Source of the DNA: Psychroserpens sp. SPM9 | GTDB taxonomy: Bacteria; Bacteroidota; Bacteroidia; Flavobacteriales; Flavobacteriaceae | Length of the DNA: 64,000 nt | NCBI RefSeq assembly: GCF_025153525.1 | Contig: NZ_JANZNR010000005.1 | Coordinates: forward strand, 1 to 64,000 | Direction of reading: 5' to 3' | Shown: piece after piece, positions 17,989 to 26,238 of the stretch | How positions within the stretch are numbered: the first letter of the stretch is position 1 | Layout of the letters: every line of letters begins with the position of its first letter | The notes under the pieces: model-generated | Told to the model about the DNA's origin: nothing | Database searches by the model: none | Seen by the model: the letters and a program-made list of their open reading frames with translations, nothing else | Position numbers and translations under genes: made by a program

Positions 17989-20154
17989 TTACTTTCTTTT
18001 AAGACTCATATCTCGCATTCGTTTGATCACTTTAGCATAGTGTTCTGCTAGTTTTTGACCATTCTCAGGTGTTGGGTTTTCGATGGCTTCCATAAGGTAA
18101 GGAAATTTGGAAAAATCGAATTCACTCGTCTCAAATTGCGCTTTAATTTTTTGGGATAACTGTCTGAGTTGTTCCTGCTGATTTTTTGATGGATCAACCA
18201 ACTGATCCTTAATATTGACAATATTTATCTTGTCAGAATTGGTTGGCATTTTCTCATCCAAATCGTATAAATCAACTTTAAAATCTGGGTCTAATTTAGC
18301 CAAGCTCAGCTGCATTAAATTTATAGTCTGTTGCATTTGTTTAACTGAAGCCGACATGTCATTAGAATTGATACCGACAGCAGTATTAACATATGAAAAC
18401 AAGGAGTCACCTGATGATGTATCCCAAGCCACGCCAATAATGCGTTTATAGTCATCAATCTTCATTAATTCTGGAGATACTGCCATTGCTAAACCATCGG
18501 CATTTCCTGAAGGCAACACATAATCACCTTTATTTACTTTACCAATAACCTTTACAGGAACTTGTCCCATAAACGCAATACGTTCAAACAAATGTTCGTC
18601 TTCTTTTGCGGGCATCGCGCCACTAATTAATGGGTTTTGTGAAACAACCATATAATTTTCGGCAGAGGCAAAAGATTTAGATATTAATCCGCCTCTTACA
18701 CCAACCACATCACCAAAAAACAAAGGTTCATTCTCGTCATATTTTTTTAACCATTCAGCATAATCTGCGCTACCAGATTCAAAAGCAATCCCAATATTTA
18801 TAGCATTATATAAATACCATTCGGCTAATTGAATTCCGTCAATAGACAAATCCACAAAAGCCCAAATTGCATCGTCACAATCACCTGTTGCACAAAGTCC
18901 AGTTGCAGCAGCGAGATTCACTCCGAAGCGTTGAATTGAGACTGCAAAATCCATGGTATAATGATAAGCAGTAAATGAAAAGTCATTCGCATAAAACTGA
19001 TTTTCAAACACATCATTTATAAGGGCATCGGGATCAAAATTAAATTCGGGAGCAGGCGTAAAATCTATAAATAAATCGATTAAATCGCCAACACTTGGCG
19101 GATCAATAATATCCAATAAAAAATCTAATGCTATCGGCTCCAAATAATCATTCCCTTCAATACGCCCTCTTGCCTGGCCATTGTTACTAAAAAACGTGAT
19201 ATAATTATTATCTCTATCAGGTTGATCTTCAGTTAATCTAATGGCTATACCTTGGCTACTACCCTGCACTTGAAACGGATAAGAATTGTAACTATTTTGA
19301 GTGGCATTGACTTCTGCATTGATTCTAACACGGTTGTTAAAAAGACTGACGCCTTCTACTTTCAAATCATCATTTAAATCGGTTCTTCCGTCCACATTTA
19401 AATTCCCTGACAGATTGGATAAATTGGCATTATTTACATTAAATGCATTATTAATATTGGTGATTCCATCTGCCGTTAAGGTATTTAAACTCGAATGTTG
19501 ATTGACTGTCAAATTATCAAATACGCCATCGGTAAAGAAGGCCGTTCCGAACACATATAAATCACCCGAAAGTGTCGTTGTACTTTGATTATTGACATTA
19601 AAATCACTTTCTATATTCGTTTCACCGTCTACCGTTAGTGTTCCAGAAAGGTTTGTCGGACTTTGATTATTGACCGATAAACTATTATTTAAGTTGGTTT
19701 CGCCATCGACATCGAGTGTTGATGTAGCAATGATTTCACGATGTCTCACGTAGGGAATATAAGTCAAATTTTGTTGGCTAAAGGTGATTAAACCATTACC
19801 ATCAAACAAGTCGATTTCAACTATTAACCGCTTTGGATTATCCCAGTAAATTTGATTGAATTCGGAAGGACTTCCGCTGGTTGTGACCCCTTGACCAATC
19901 ATTAAACTTATCATTCCGAAAGGATCGGTTTCTGTTTGATGAGTTTCCTGATACACCACTATACCAGCTCCATCTTCAATTGTAAAACGAACTTCTAGAG
20001 GCTTGTTTGGTACATTATTATTTGGAATATCAACACCTGGAATTTCCTGTGGATTATTATCAATAATAACCGCTTGATAATTGATTCCGTCGGTTTGTGC
20101 AAAGGCATAAATATTGAGTAAAAGACCTGTGATTAATAGTAATTTTTTTTTCAT
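17989..20154 (-). CDS. Modular secreted repeat protein with GINYQAVI N-domain
   Basis: 721 residues, started at ATG 20154 (MKKKLLLITGLLL..AFAQ signal peptide), because an upstream in-frame TTG would add ten residues before the signal. The first 150 residues carry the GINYQAVI..YQETHQTETDPFGMISLMIG domain common in large Bacteroidota surface proteins. Then about five repeats of roughly 26 residues follow a VDGETNLNN-SLSVNNQS-LSG pattern, resembling beta-helical fibre repeats. The C-terminal third is predicted soluble with a helical end (QQEQLRQLSQKIKAQ). No T9SS sorting domain is visible. It is the last gene of a leftward three-gene operon. It resembles tail-fibre repeats but there are no phage genes nearby. 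Confidence 0.8.
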   Translation of the reverse strand: MKKKLLLITGLLLNIYAFAQTDGINYQAVIIDNNPQEIPGVDIPNNNVPNKPLEVRFTIEDGAGIVVYQETHQTETDPFGMISLMIGQGVTTSGSPSEFNQIYWDNPKRLIVEIDLFDGNGLITFSQQNLTYIPYVRHREIIATSTLDVDGETNLNNSLSVNNQSPTNLSGTLTVDGETNIESDFNVNNQSTTTLSGDLYVFGTAFFTDGVFDNLTVNQHSSLNTLTADGITNINNAFNVNNANLSNLSGNLNVDGRTDLNDDLKVEGVSLFNNRVRINAEVNATQNSYNSYPFQVQGSSQGIAIRLTEDQPDRDNNYITFFSNNGQARGRIEGNDYLEPIALDFLLDIIDPPSVGDLIDLFIDFTPAPEFNFDPDALINDVFENQFYANDFSFTAYHYTMDFAVSIQRFGVNLAAATGLCATGDCDDAIWAFVDLSIDGIQLAEWYLYNAINIGIAFESGSADYAEWLKKYDENEPLFFGDVVGVRGGLISKSFASAENYMVVSQNPLISGAMPAKEDEHLFERIAFMGQVPVKVIGKVNKGDYVLPSGNADGLAMAVSPELMKIDDYKRIIGVAWDTSSGDSLFSYVNTAVGINSNDMSASVKQMQQTINLMQLSLAKLDPDFKVDLYDLDEKMPTNSDKINIVNIKDQLVDPSKNQQEQLRQLSQKIKAQFETSEFDFSKFPYLMEAIENPTPENGQKLAEHYAKVIKRMRDMSLKRK

Positions 20155-20165
20155 GATTTGTAGTT

Positions 20166-20813
20166 TTAAAATGGGCAATTGCAATTGGGTAAACTGATAA
20201 TGATTCCGAAACCAAATTGATGTGCTAATAATTTTAATTCTTCTTGATCTGTAGCATTTCCTTTATCGAGTAAGACTGTTTTTCCCAGTGAATAATTTGC
20301 AGTGATATGTGTATTTCTGGATATAGGATACGTCATCATTAATCCGCCTCTTAAAAAGAAAATATGGTTATTAAATTCTTCTTCGCCTACTAAATTGAAT
20401 ACTTGGTTATTGAGGGTTTGGTTCCCTTGTATCAAAAATTCAGCAGAAGCAGTGCCTTTCAGAAAAAAAGAAAAATCTCTGATTCGAAATATTCTAAAGT
20501 CTACTCCTGCCTCGACGCCTAAATAAGTTACATCCCATTCGTAAAAATTGTCTAATAGGCGATCACTTCCAATTGCACCATATCCGTTATAGTTTGCTCC
20601 AATTGAGAAGAATAAAGTTTCATTATGATTTAAAACATCTCTATACCCCATTTTTAAATAATTATTGGGTTTAGATTGCATATTATCCAAACGGACTCCT
20701 AGTGAATTCTTATAATCAAAAGCAGACATGGTTTTTCCTATTTCCATAAATAACTGCTGGCTATTACATAGGTTTGTTAAGGTTACAACCATTAAAAAGA
20801 CTATACGTTTCAT
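20166..20813 (-). CDS. Outer-membrane beta-barrel-like protein
   Basis: 215 residues with a signal peptide ending near CNSQQ, followed by alternating hydrophobic/aromatic strands (LFFSIGANYNGYG, YLGVEAGVDFRIF, FFLRGGLMMTYPI, HITANYSLGK) and a C-terminal FGFGIIISL strand, typical of an eight-stranded outer-membrane barrel. It ends in an odd CNCPF tail. It sits 3 bp after the T9SS cargo gene and 11 bp before the repeat-protein gene, so the three are likely co-expressed. Function is unknown; it may anchor or assemble its operon partners. Confidence 0.75.
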   Translation of the reverse strand: MKRIVFLMVVTLTNLCNSQQLFMEIGKTMSAFDYKNSLGVRLDNMQSKPNNYLKMGYRDVLNHNETLFFSIGANYNGYGAIGSDRLLDNFYEWDVTYLGVEAGVDFRIFRIRDFSFFLKGTASAEFLIQGNQTLNNQVFNLVGEEEFNNHIFFLRGGLMMTYPISRNTHITANYSLGKTVLLDKGNATDQEELKLLAHQFGFGIIISLPNCNCPF

Positions 20814-20816
20814 ACC

Positions 20817-21314
20817 TTATCGTCTCACTAATTTTGCAACTAATAGCTCTGTTCGCATTTGCAATCTAAACAGATAACTTCCCGAACTTAAATCCCCAAA
20901 ATTTATAATTAAGCTCTGCATTGGTTGAAACGTTTTGTCATAAACCAAACGCCCTAGTATGTCGTGTACTGTAACTGTTATCACATCAATAATGGGCTCT
21001 TGAAATTGAACATTGACATGATCAACAAATGGATTGGGATAGAAAAAACCCAAAAGATGAGTATCCAGATGTTCTGAAATGAGTGAAACATCAAGTGGTT
21101 GTAAAAACCCTTGACGCAAACTATAGTTATTTGCATTGTAGGTACGAATAACACTTTGCTGACCTATACTTTCTTGTATATAATAACTTTTTGCGTTTGC
21201 AAATACAAGATGAGTTGATCCTTGAATCCCTAAAGATTCCCGTTTTAAAGTTTGTGCAAATCCTAATGAACCGATGAGCATTAAACTTGTAATAATCCAG
21301 TTTTGATATGACAT
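20817..21314 (-). CDS. Short T9SS cargo protein with C-terminal sorting domain
   Basis: 165 residues from ATG 21314 (MSYQNWIITSLMLIGSLGFAQ signal peptide). Longer in-frame starts exist but would bury the signal. After a short middle region (QESIGQQSVIRTY, LRQGFLQPLD), the last 80 residues are a type A T9SS sorting domain (FFYPNPF..VTVHDILGRLVYD..SSGSYLFRL). Almost the whole mature protein is therefore sorting domain plus a 60-residue head, which is unusually small for a cargo. It is the first gene of the leftward operon, divergent from the TPR/LuxR-type regulator; a GTCCAC direct repeat lies 67 bp upstream. Confidence 0.85.
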   Translation of the reverse strand: MSYQNWIITSLMLIGSLGFAQTLKRESLGIQGSTHLVFANAKSYYIQESIGQQSVIRTYNANNYSLRQGFLQPLDVSLISEHLDTHLLGFFYPNPFVDHVNVQFQEPIIDVITVTVHDILGRLVYDKTFQPMQSLIINFGDLSSGSYLFRLQMRTELLVAKLVRR

Positions 21315-21380
21315 AATTAACACGTTTAATTTTATCGAAGGTAGGACAGGCTCATGCTTAAAAAAAGAAAAAAAGACGAT

Positions 21381-21398
21381 GTCCACCCTTTGTCCACC
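21381..21398 (+). promoter_or_regulatory. GTCCAC direct-repeat operator, upstream copy
   Basis: GTCCACCCTTTGTCCACC contains two GTCCACC half-sites starting 11 bp apart (21381, 21392), one helical turn. It lies between the divergent surface-protein operon (start 21314) and the regulator gene (start 21545). A near-consensus minus-strand -7 element TACCTTCG (21343-21336) puts the site about 50-70 bp upstream of the operon's likely transcription start. The same arrangement recurs twice after the regulator gene. Confidence 0.55.
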
Positions 21399-21544
21399 AC
21401 CAAAAAAAACCTTCAAATAAAAAAAGAAGGATCTTTATAATACGTCAAAAAGGCGTAAAAAAATATTATTAACAAATTGATTTTCATCGTATTAAATAAT
21501 TTTAAGAATTGTTTGTATTTTAGAGAATCTAACCACCACAAAAC

Positions 21545-23479
21545 ATGGAATCAAAAACAAGCACTAGAAATGTCCCAATTTCAAAATTTCAGAATAATGT
21601 CTACTTTGAGGTGGACAAACTCCTTTTTTTAATTTTCATTTTGACCTTTGGAATGCATTTGAATTTAAATGCTCAGTTTGATAAAAAAATAGACAGCATT
21701 CAGCAAAGAATTAATTCCGCAGAAAATGATAGCATAAGAGCTACCGAACAATTAACGCTGGCGGAAATGATTATCTATCAAGATCCTCAAAAAGCCAAAG
21801 CGTATATTGATAGTGCTGAAACTATTTATCAAACCAAAACCTACGAACGAGGATTTGCAAACTTATATGCAGTAAAAGCAAATTATGCATATACTCAAAG
21901 TGATTATGAATCTGCCATGACCTATTTAAATCGATCTGGTGATGAGTTCATGAAAATTGGTGATACGCTTTTAGGCTTAACCATAAAATCAAATGTTATT
22001 ATTACAATGAACGGACTGTCTAAACCTTTGGATAGTATAGAAAAAGCAATGAACGCCATTGAACCTTTAATTATCAAATACCAAGATTCGTCTTTAATGG
22101 CTACGATGTTAGGACATAGAAGTGACATGGCATTAGAAAAAGGTCATAGAAATATTGCTTTGGCAAAGATGTTAGAAAATATTGAATTGAGGGAAGCCTT
22201 TAAAGACTCTGCGTATTTACCGCAGGTTTATTATAAAATAGGCGTACTATACCTCGAGATGTTTGACTATGAAAAAGGTATTGAGCAATTTGACATTGGA
22301 ATCAATATATGTGATGACGTTGGTCAAAACAATTTAAAAGCACAACTGCTCCGGATGAAAGCTTTAGGATTAAAGCAACTCAAGCGATATGATGAATCTA
22401 AAATAAATTATGAAGCAGCTTTAGAACTCTCTAAGCGCATAAATCTAAGAAGAAACATTGCGAAAACATATATACAATTAGCTGAGCTAGAAATGGATCA
22501 AGGCAACTTTACTCAAGCCAAAAATTATCTCAATGCATATGATAAACTTGCCGATGATATTAAGATTGGAGCAGTTTTATATGATTATAACTTAACAAGT
22601 GGTCAGTTAAATTTAAAAATAAATCAGCCTAAAGCTGCCTTAGCTAATTTAGATTATTGCTTAGAAGTTGCCGAGTCATATAATTCGTTTAGAGATATTA
22701 GTTGGTCAAAGTTATATCGATCTCGAGCACTTAAACAATTAGGTCGATTAAATGAAGCATACAATGAATTGCAAGAAAGTAGTGATGCAAAGGATTCTCT
22801 AAATAATTATTTAAGAACAAGTTTATCAGAAGAACAAAAAATAATCTATGAGACTAATAGAAAAGAGAAAGAAATTGCGCTTCAAAAATCTGAAATCGAG
22901 TTATTAAGAGAGAAAGAGAAAGTTACCAAGGGAAGGCAATTGTTGTTAATAATTGGAATTAGTTCTCTTTTATTGCTTGGCGGATTAGTCTTCTATGGAT
23001 TACGTCAAAAAATGAGACGACAAAAAGCTGAAAAAGAAAAAGTTGATGCCTCATTAGAGTTTAAAGAAAAAGAACTAACAACACATGCTTTACATCTCGC
23101 ACACAAAAATGAAGTTTTACTCGATCTAAAATCTCAATTAAAAGAGTTAAAATCAACTTCTGATAATTCTAGAAACTATCAAAAGGTGATCAATACTATC
23201 AATTTGGATATTAATAATGATAACAACTGGGAACAATTTAGAACCTATTTTGAAGATGTTCACAAAGGCTTTAATGCCAAAGTGATGAAAAGCTATCCTG
23301 GGGTTTCTACCAACGATTTAAGACTCATGTCATTACTTAAAATGAACCTGTCATCAAAAGAAATTGCTAACATTTTAAACATTTCAACCGAAGGTGTCAA
23401 AAAAGCACGGTATCGTCTACGTAAAAAACTCAACTTATCAACAGAAGACTCCTTACAAGAATTAGTTATTGAATTGTAA
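21545..23479 (+). CDS. Membrane-tethered TPR / LuxR-type HTH transcriptional regulator
   Basis: 644 residues. An N-terminal signal or membrane segment (about 26-44) precedes tetratricopeptide-like repeats (about 50-430) that should face the periplasm. A coiled coil leads into a second membrane helix (about 466-487, LLLIIGISSLLLLGGLVF), then a cytoplasmic coiled coil and a C-terminal LuxR/sigma-4-like helix-turn-helix (about 590-644; LRLMSLLKMNLSSKEIANIL, STEGVKKARYRLRKK). Such proteins are common next to surface-protein genes in flavobacteria and are thought to pass periplasmic signals directly to DNA. Here GTCCAC direct repeats lie on both sides, making the flanking operon and the 23706 lipoprotein gene likely targets. 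A single half-site (GGTGGAC, 21610-21616) lies in its own coding start. Confidence 0.88.
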   Translation: MESKTSTRNVPISKFQNNVYFEVDKLLFLIFILTFGMHLNLNAQFDKKIDSIQQRINSAENDSIRATEQLTLAEMIIYQDPQKAKAYIDSAETIYQTKTYERGFANLYAVKANYAYTQSDYESAMTYLNRSGDEFMKIGDTLLGLTIKSNVIITMNGLSKPLDSIEKAMNAIEPLIIKYQDSSLMATMLGHRSDMALEKGHRNIALAKMLENIELREAFKDSAYLPQVYYKIGVLYLEMFDYEKGIEQFDIGINICDDVGQNNLKAQLLRMKALGLKQLKRYDESKINYEAALELSKRINLRRNIAKTYIQLAELEMDQGNFTQAKNYLNAYDKLADDIKIGAVLYDYNLTSGQLNLKINQPKAALANLDYCLEVAESYNSFRDISWSKLYRSRALKQLGRLNEAYNELQESSDAKDSLNNYLRTSLSEEQKIIYETNRKEKEIALQKSEIELLREKEKVTKGRQLLLIIGISSLLLLGGLVFYGLRQKMRRQKAEKEKVDASLEFKEKELTTHALHLAHKNEVLLDLKSQLKELKSTSDNSRNYQKVINTINLDINNDNNWEQFRTYFEDVHKGFNAKVMKSYPGVSTNDLRLMSLLKMNLSSKEIANILNISTEGVKKARYRLRKKLNLSTEDSLQELVIEL

Positions 23480-23500
23480 ATCAATTTATTACATAACAAA

Positions 23501-23517
23501 GTCCACTTGTTGTCCAA
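23501..23517 (+). promoter_or_regulatory. GTCCAC direct-repeat operator, downstream copy 1
   Basis: GTCCACTTGTTGTCCA has half-sites starting at 23501 and 23512, again 11 bp apart. Its second half overlaps an 8-bp inverted repeat GTCCAATA/TATTGGAC (23512-23532). It lies just after the regulator stop and upstream of the 23706 gene. Confidence 0.5.
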
Positions 23518-23533
23518 TAAATAGTATTGGACT

Positions 23534-23551
23534 GTCCACGAGTTGTCCACC
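23534..23551 (+). promoter_or_regulatory. GTCCAC direct-repeat operator, downstream copy 2
   Basis: GTCCACGAGTTGTCCACC has half-sites starting at 23534 and 23545, 11 bp apart. Relative to the predicted start near 23596 it occupies about -62 to -45, a normal activator position. Confidence 0.55.
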
Positions 23552-23582
23552 ATCAAAATTTTAATTCATAATAAACACCCTC

Positions 23583-23590
23583 TATGTTTG
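23583..23590 (+). promoter_or_regulatory. -7 promoter element for the cadherin-like lipoprotein gene
   Basis: TATGTTTG fits TAnnTTTG. There is no -33 TTTG, consistent with dependence on an activator bound at the GTCCAC sites just upstream. Confidence 0.45.
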
Positions 23591-23608
23591 TGCTGTCATT
23601 AATTTGAC

Positions 23609-23696
23609 AACCAGTTTTGTGGTGCCTTGCGCTGGTTAGGCTGCAGACTTTACCAGTTGCAAGACGCTACGAAAACTTATTAAAAAACCACAAAAC
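23609..23696 (+). ncRNA. Structured 5' leader RNA (candidate cis-regulatory element)
   Basis: The leader of the 23706 gene can fold into a nested structure: outer stem GTTTTGTGGT (23614-23623) with ACCACAAAAC (23687-23696); inner stem CTTGC-G-CTGGT (23626-23636) with ACCAG-TT-GCAAG (23652-23663). CTGGTT (23632-23637) can instead pair with AACCAG (23609-23614), so two exclusive folds exist. The outer stem ends 9 nt before the start codon. The region is also more GC-rich than its surroundings. It matches no riboswitch class I recognise. Confidence 0.4.
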
Positions 23697-23705
23697 ATTA
23701 GCATT

Positions 23706-24662
23706 ATGAATTTCTTAAACTCCAACCCATTTAAAATAAGCTTTGTCCTAATCACGTCTATGTTTATCACTGTATCATGCAGTAGTGAAGATGATGCTTC
23801 AGATGATTCACCAACAAACACCAATATAGAGGTTTCTATAAATGAATATCCAAACTCTGGAGATCTTATTACTACAGTTACATCCAGTCTGTCAGGTGAC
23901 TTAAGTTTCAGTGTAACATCTCAATCCTTATCTCAAGCATTCGACCTCAACAGCTCTACAGGAGAGTTACGTGTTTTAGATTGGCAATTATATGATTTTG
24001 AAACCAATCCAACTATGACAACATCTGTTGAAATTAGTAATGGAACTGATAGTGAAAATAAGCTTATCATCATTTCAATAAACGATATAGACGATATTGC
24101 TGCGTTTTTAAATAGTTCACTTACTGAATATGAAAACGCTAATGCTGGCGAATGGATTATGGTCACTGAAAGCGAATACAATGACTTAGCTAACTATTTA
24201 TCGCTTGTCACTAAAAGTGGAGCAACAAACGAACATATTTCAAACACTGCAAATATTCAACAAAATTCGGGCAATGCATTATTAGCGAATAGAAATGGTG
24301 ATACAATGCCAGAAGGCAGTTATTTATTTGCGTTTAAATACTATTCTTGGGCAAATAATGTATCTGGAACGAAAGTGAAAGTCTCTGAAGATGATGAATC
24401 CGGTATTTACAATACAGTGGGAACTACACTGCCTCAACATAATGATGAATACAATCATTTTGTTATAAAAGGAAATGCAACAGCAACCAATAACGAAGGA
24501 TATCTAGCCATATTTTCAAACTTAGGTATAGGTTTTAAAAGTATTGAGGGCACTATTTACGGTTGGGGAGACGGAGGCGATACCGACATGATTACCAATG
24601 GTAATATTAACGCCGTGTTTTTATACCAAGGTTTGAGTACCACATTAAAACAATGGGATTAG
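23706..24662 (+). CDS. Secreted lipoprotein with cadherin-like N-terminal domain
   Basis: 318 residues with a lipobox (TVSC, Cys25) and an acidic Asp/Ser-rich spacer. A region of about 100 residues (SLSQAFDLNSSTGELRVLDW, then ISINDIDD) resembles a cadherin or Calx-beta-type repeat. The C-terminal 180 residues (EWIMVTESEYNDLANYLS; YLFAFKYYSW; GNATATNNEGYLAIFSNLGI) form a domain I do not recognise but which looks like a compact beta-rich surface domain. It lies downstream of the tethered regulator with paired GTCCAC sites, a -7 element and a structured leader, so it is the best candidate target. It is followed by a strong terminator. Confidence 0.8.
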   Translation: MNFLNSNPFKISFVLITSMFITVSCSSEDDASDDSPTNTNIEVSINEYPNSGDLITTVTSSLSGDLSFSVTSQSLSQAFDLNSSTGELRVLDWQLYDFETNPTMTTSVEISNGTDSENKLIIISINDIDDIAAFLNSSLTEYENANAGEWIMVTESEYNDLANYLSLVTKSGATNEHISNTANIQQNSGNALLANRNGDTMPEGSYLFAFKYYSWANNVSGTKVKVSEDDESGIYNTVGTTLPQHNDEYNHFVIKGNATATNNEGYLAIFSNLGIGFKSIEGTIYGWGDGGDTDMITNGNINAVFLYQGLSTTLKQWD

Positions 24663-24683
24663 CCAAAATCACGTTAGTTTGTT

Positions 24684-24719
24684 AAAAAGAGTAAGCCTTA
24701 GTGCTTGCTCTTTTTTTAT
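24684..24719 (+). terminator. Intrinsic terminator
   Basis: AAAGAGTAAGC / CTTAGT / GCTTGCTCTTT hairpin (one T-G wobble) followed by seven T, 22 bp after the 23706 gene. Confidence 0.85.
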
Positions 24720-24766
24720 TCTGAAAAAATGACGAACTTGGTTATGAAATTATAATCCATATATAC

Positions 24767-25597
24767 GTGATATTTGAAACACACCCATTAACACCTCCTT
24801 TATCTGAGCATGTCGAATCTATATTTTACTTTAAAAATTTTAAACCTGACCATTCTATTGAACGGGTTGTACCTACAGGACATGTATTTATCATATTTGA
24901 ATTAGATGGTTTTAAACGCCATACTTATGACAATAAGACTCTAAAAACAAACGGTGATTTTTGTAACGTTTGGATTTCTGGAATGCATAAAAACTACCTC
25001 TCTATTTCGGCTCATCAAAATTCTGAAATGCTAGTTATTCAATTCAAAACCATTGGCGCATATCCTTTTTTTAAATTTCCAATTCAAAATTTAAATGATA
25101 AGGTCATTAATGCTGAAGATATATTTGGAAATGATATATTAGAATTAAGACATCAAATTTTGAAACGAAATAAAGTTTCGGAAAAATTCAAACTCACCAG
25201 AGAATGGCTCATTAAAAATTATGATCCTAAAAAAATACCTCACACCTCAATTGTTCATATTTTAAATCTTCTTAAAACAAAATCCGAGCGAGAAAACACT
25301 AGTATTATAGACGCTTATTCTAAATCTCAAAAGCATCTTATTAATCAGTTTAAAACTTACTTCGGTCTTACTCCAAAAGTATTTCATAGAATATTCAGAT
25401 TCAACGATTTACTCCTACAAATACATCAGAAACAAAACCTCGATTGGTCACAAATTGCCTACGAATTTGGATACTCAGACCAATCGCATTTTATAAAGGA
25501 GTTTAAAGCGTTTTCTGGATTTAATCCTCAGGAATTTATAAAATCAGGTTTTCAAAATAATGAACCCAATTTCTTTCCACTAGACAAAAAAGGTTAA
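24767..25597 (+). CDS. AraC-family transcriptional regulator
   Basis: 276 residues, starting at GTG 24767 (no in-frame ATG fits the family N-terminus). The N-terminal 150 residues match the DUF6597/cupin-like sensing domain (HVESIFYFKNF, VPTGHVFIIFEL). The C-terminal HTH_18 pair of helix-turn-helix units covers about 175-265 (SKSQKHLINQFKTYFGLTPK; WSQIAYEFGYSDQSHFIKEF). This is a one-component regulator with unknown ligand. It lies upstream of, and on the same strand as, an SRPBCC gene and a DUF4287/DUF5655 gene, which may be its targets. Confidence 0.9.
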   Translation: MIFETHPLTPPLSEHVESIFYFKNFKPDHSIERVVPTGHVFIIFELDGFKRHTYDNKTLKTNGDFCNVWISGMHKNYLSISAHQNSEMLVIQFKTIGAYPFFKFPIQNLNDKVINAEDIFGNDILELRHQILKRNKVSEKFKLTREWLIKNYDPKKIPHTSIVHILNLLKTKSERENTSIIDAYSKSQKHLINQFKTYFGLTPKVFHRIFRFNDLLLQIHQKQNLDWSQIAYEFGYSDQSHFIKEFKAFSGFNPQEFIKSGFQNNEPNFFPLDKKG

Positions 25598-25659
25598 TAT
25601 TTTACTATTATAATTAACAATAAGTTTCTTAATTTGTGATGTACACTTACTTTAAAATT

Positions 25660-26235
25660 ATGAAACTTTTCCAAATTCAGATTATACTATTATGTTTTTC
25701 AATAACACTGTATGCTCAGGAAACTGAAAAAAGAGTTACTTCTGTAATTGACTCCTCTCAAACCGATAATATGGTTTTAAAACAATCATTTGTGGTTAAT
25801 GTTTCCTTAGATTCTGTTTGGAATGCATACACAACAAAAAAAGGATGGGAAAGTTGGGTGGCTGCTAAAGCTGAAATTGATTTCAAAATAAACGGTATTA
25901 TTAAAACCACCTATGATAAAGACGCAAAAATTGGTGATGATTCAACCATTATTTTACACATTACCAATTACATTCCAAAACGCATGTTAACATTGCAGGC
26001 CACACTCACAAAAAACTTCCCTGAGTTTATGAAAGCTGACGAAGACGACTTATACAATATAATCCTTTTTGAACCTATAAGCGCTAACCAAACTAAAGTT
26101 ATCTCTTATGGAATTGGCTATAAAAACAATGTAAAATATATGTCATTAATGAAATTCTTCATCAAAGGAAATGAACAATCATACCGCAATCTGATATCGT
26201 ATTTAGAAACCGGAAAACCTTCTATAAATTATTAA
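25660..26235 (+). CDS. Secreted SRPBCC (START/AHSA1-like) protein
   Basis: 192 residues from ATG 25660 (signal peptide MKLFQIQIILLCFS..LYAQ). Upstream in-frame ATG 25639 and GTG 25636 would add up to eight residues before the signal. The body matches the SRPBCC fold used for hydrophobic ligand binding: LKQSFVVNVSLDSVWNAYTTKKGWESW, then a long C-terminal helix region (SLMKFFIKGNEQSYRNL). Ligand is unknown. It is 38 bp after the AraC stop region and 3 bp before the next gene, so the two downstream genes are likely co-transcribed. Confidence 0.8.
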   Translation: MKLFQIQIILLCFSITLYAQETEKRVTSVIDSSQTDNMVLKQSFVVNVSLDSVWNAYTTKKGWESWVAAKAEIDFKINGIIKTTYDKDAKIGDDSTIILHITNYIPKRMLTLQATLTKNFPEFMKADEDDLYNIILFEPISANQTKVISYGIGYKNNVKYMSLMKFFIKGNEQSYRNLISYLETGKPSINY

Positions 26236-26238
26236 ATT

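Noticed and set aside
17989-20154. Prophage tail-fibre gene
   Set aside because: The repeats look fibre-like but the protein has a signal peptide and the GINYQAVI domain of Bacteroidota surface proteins, and no phage genes surround it.
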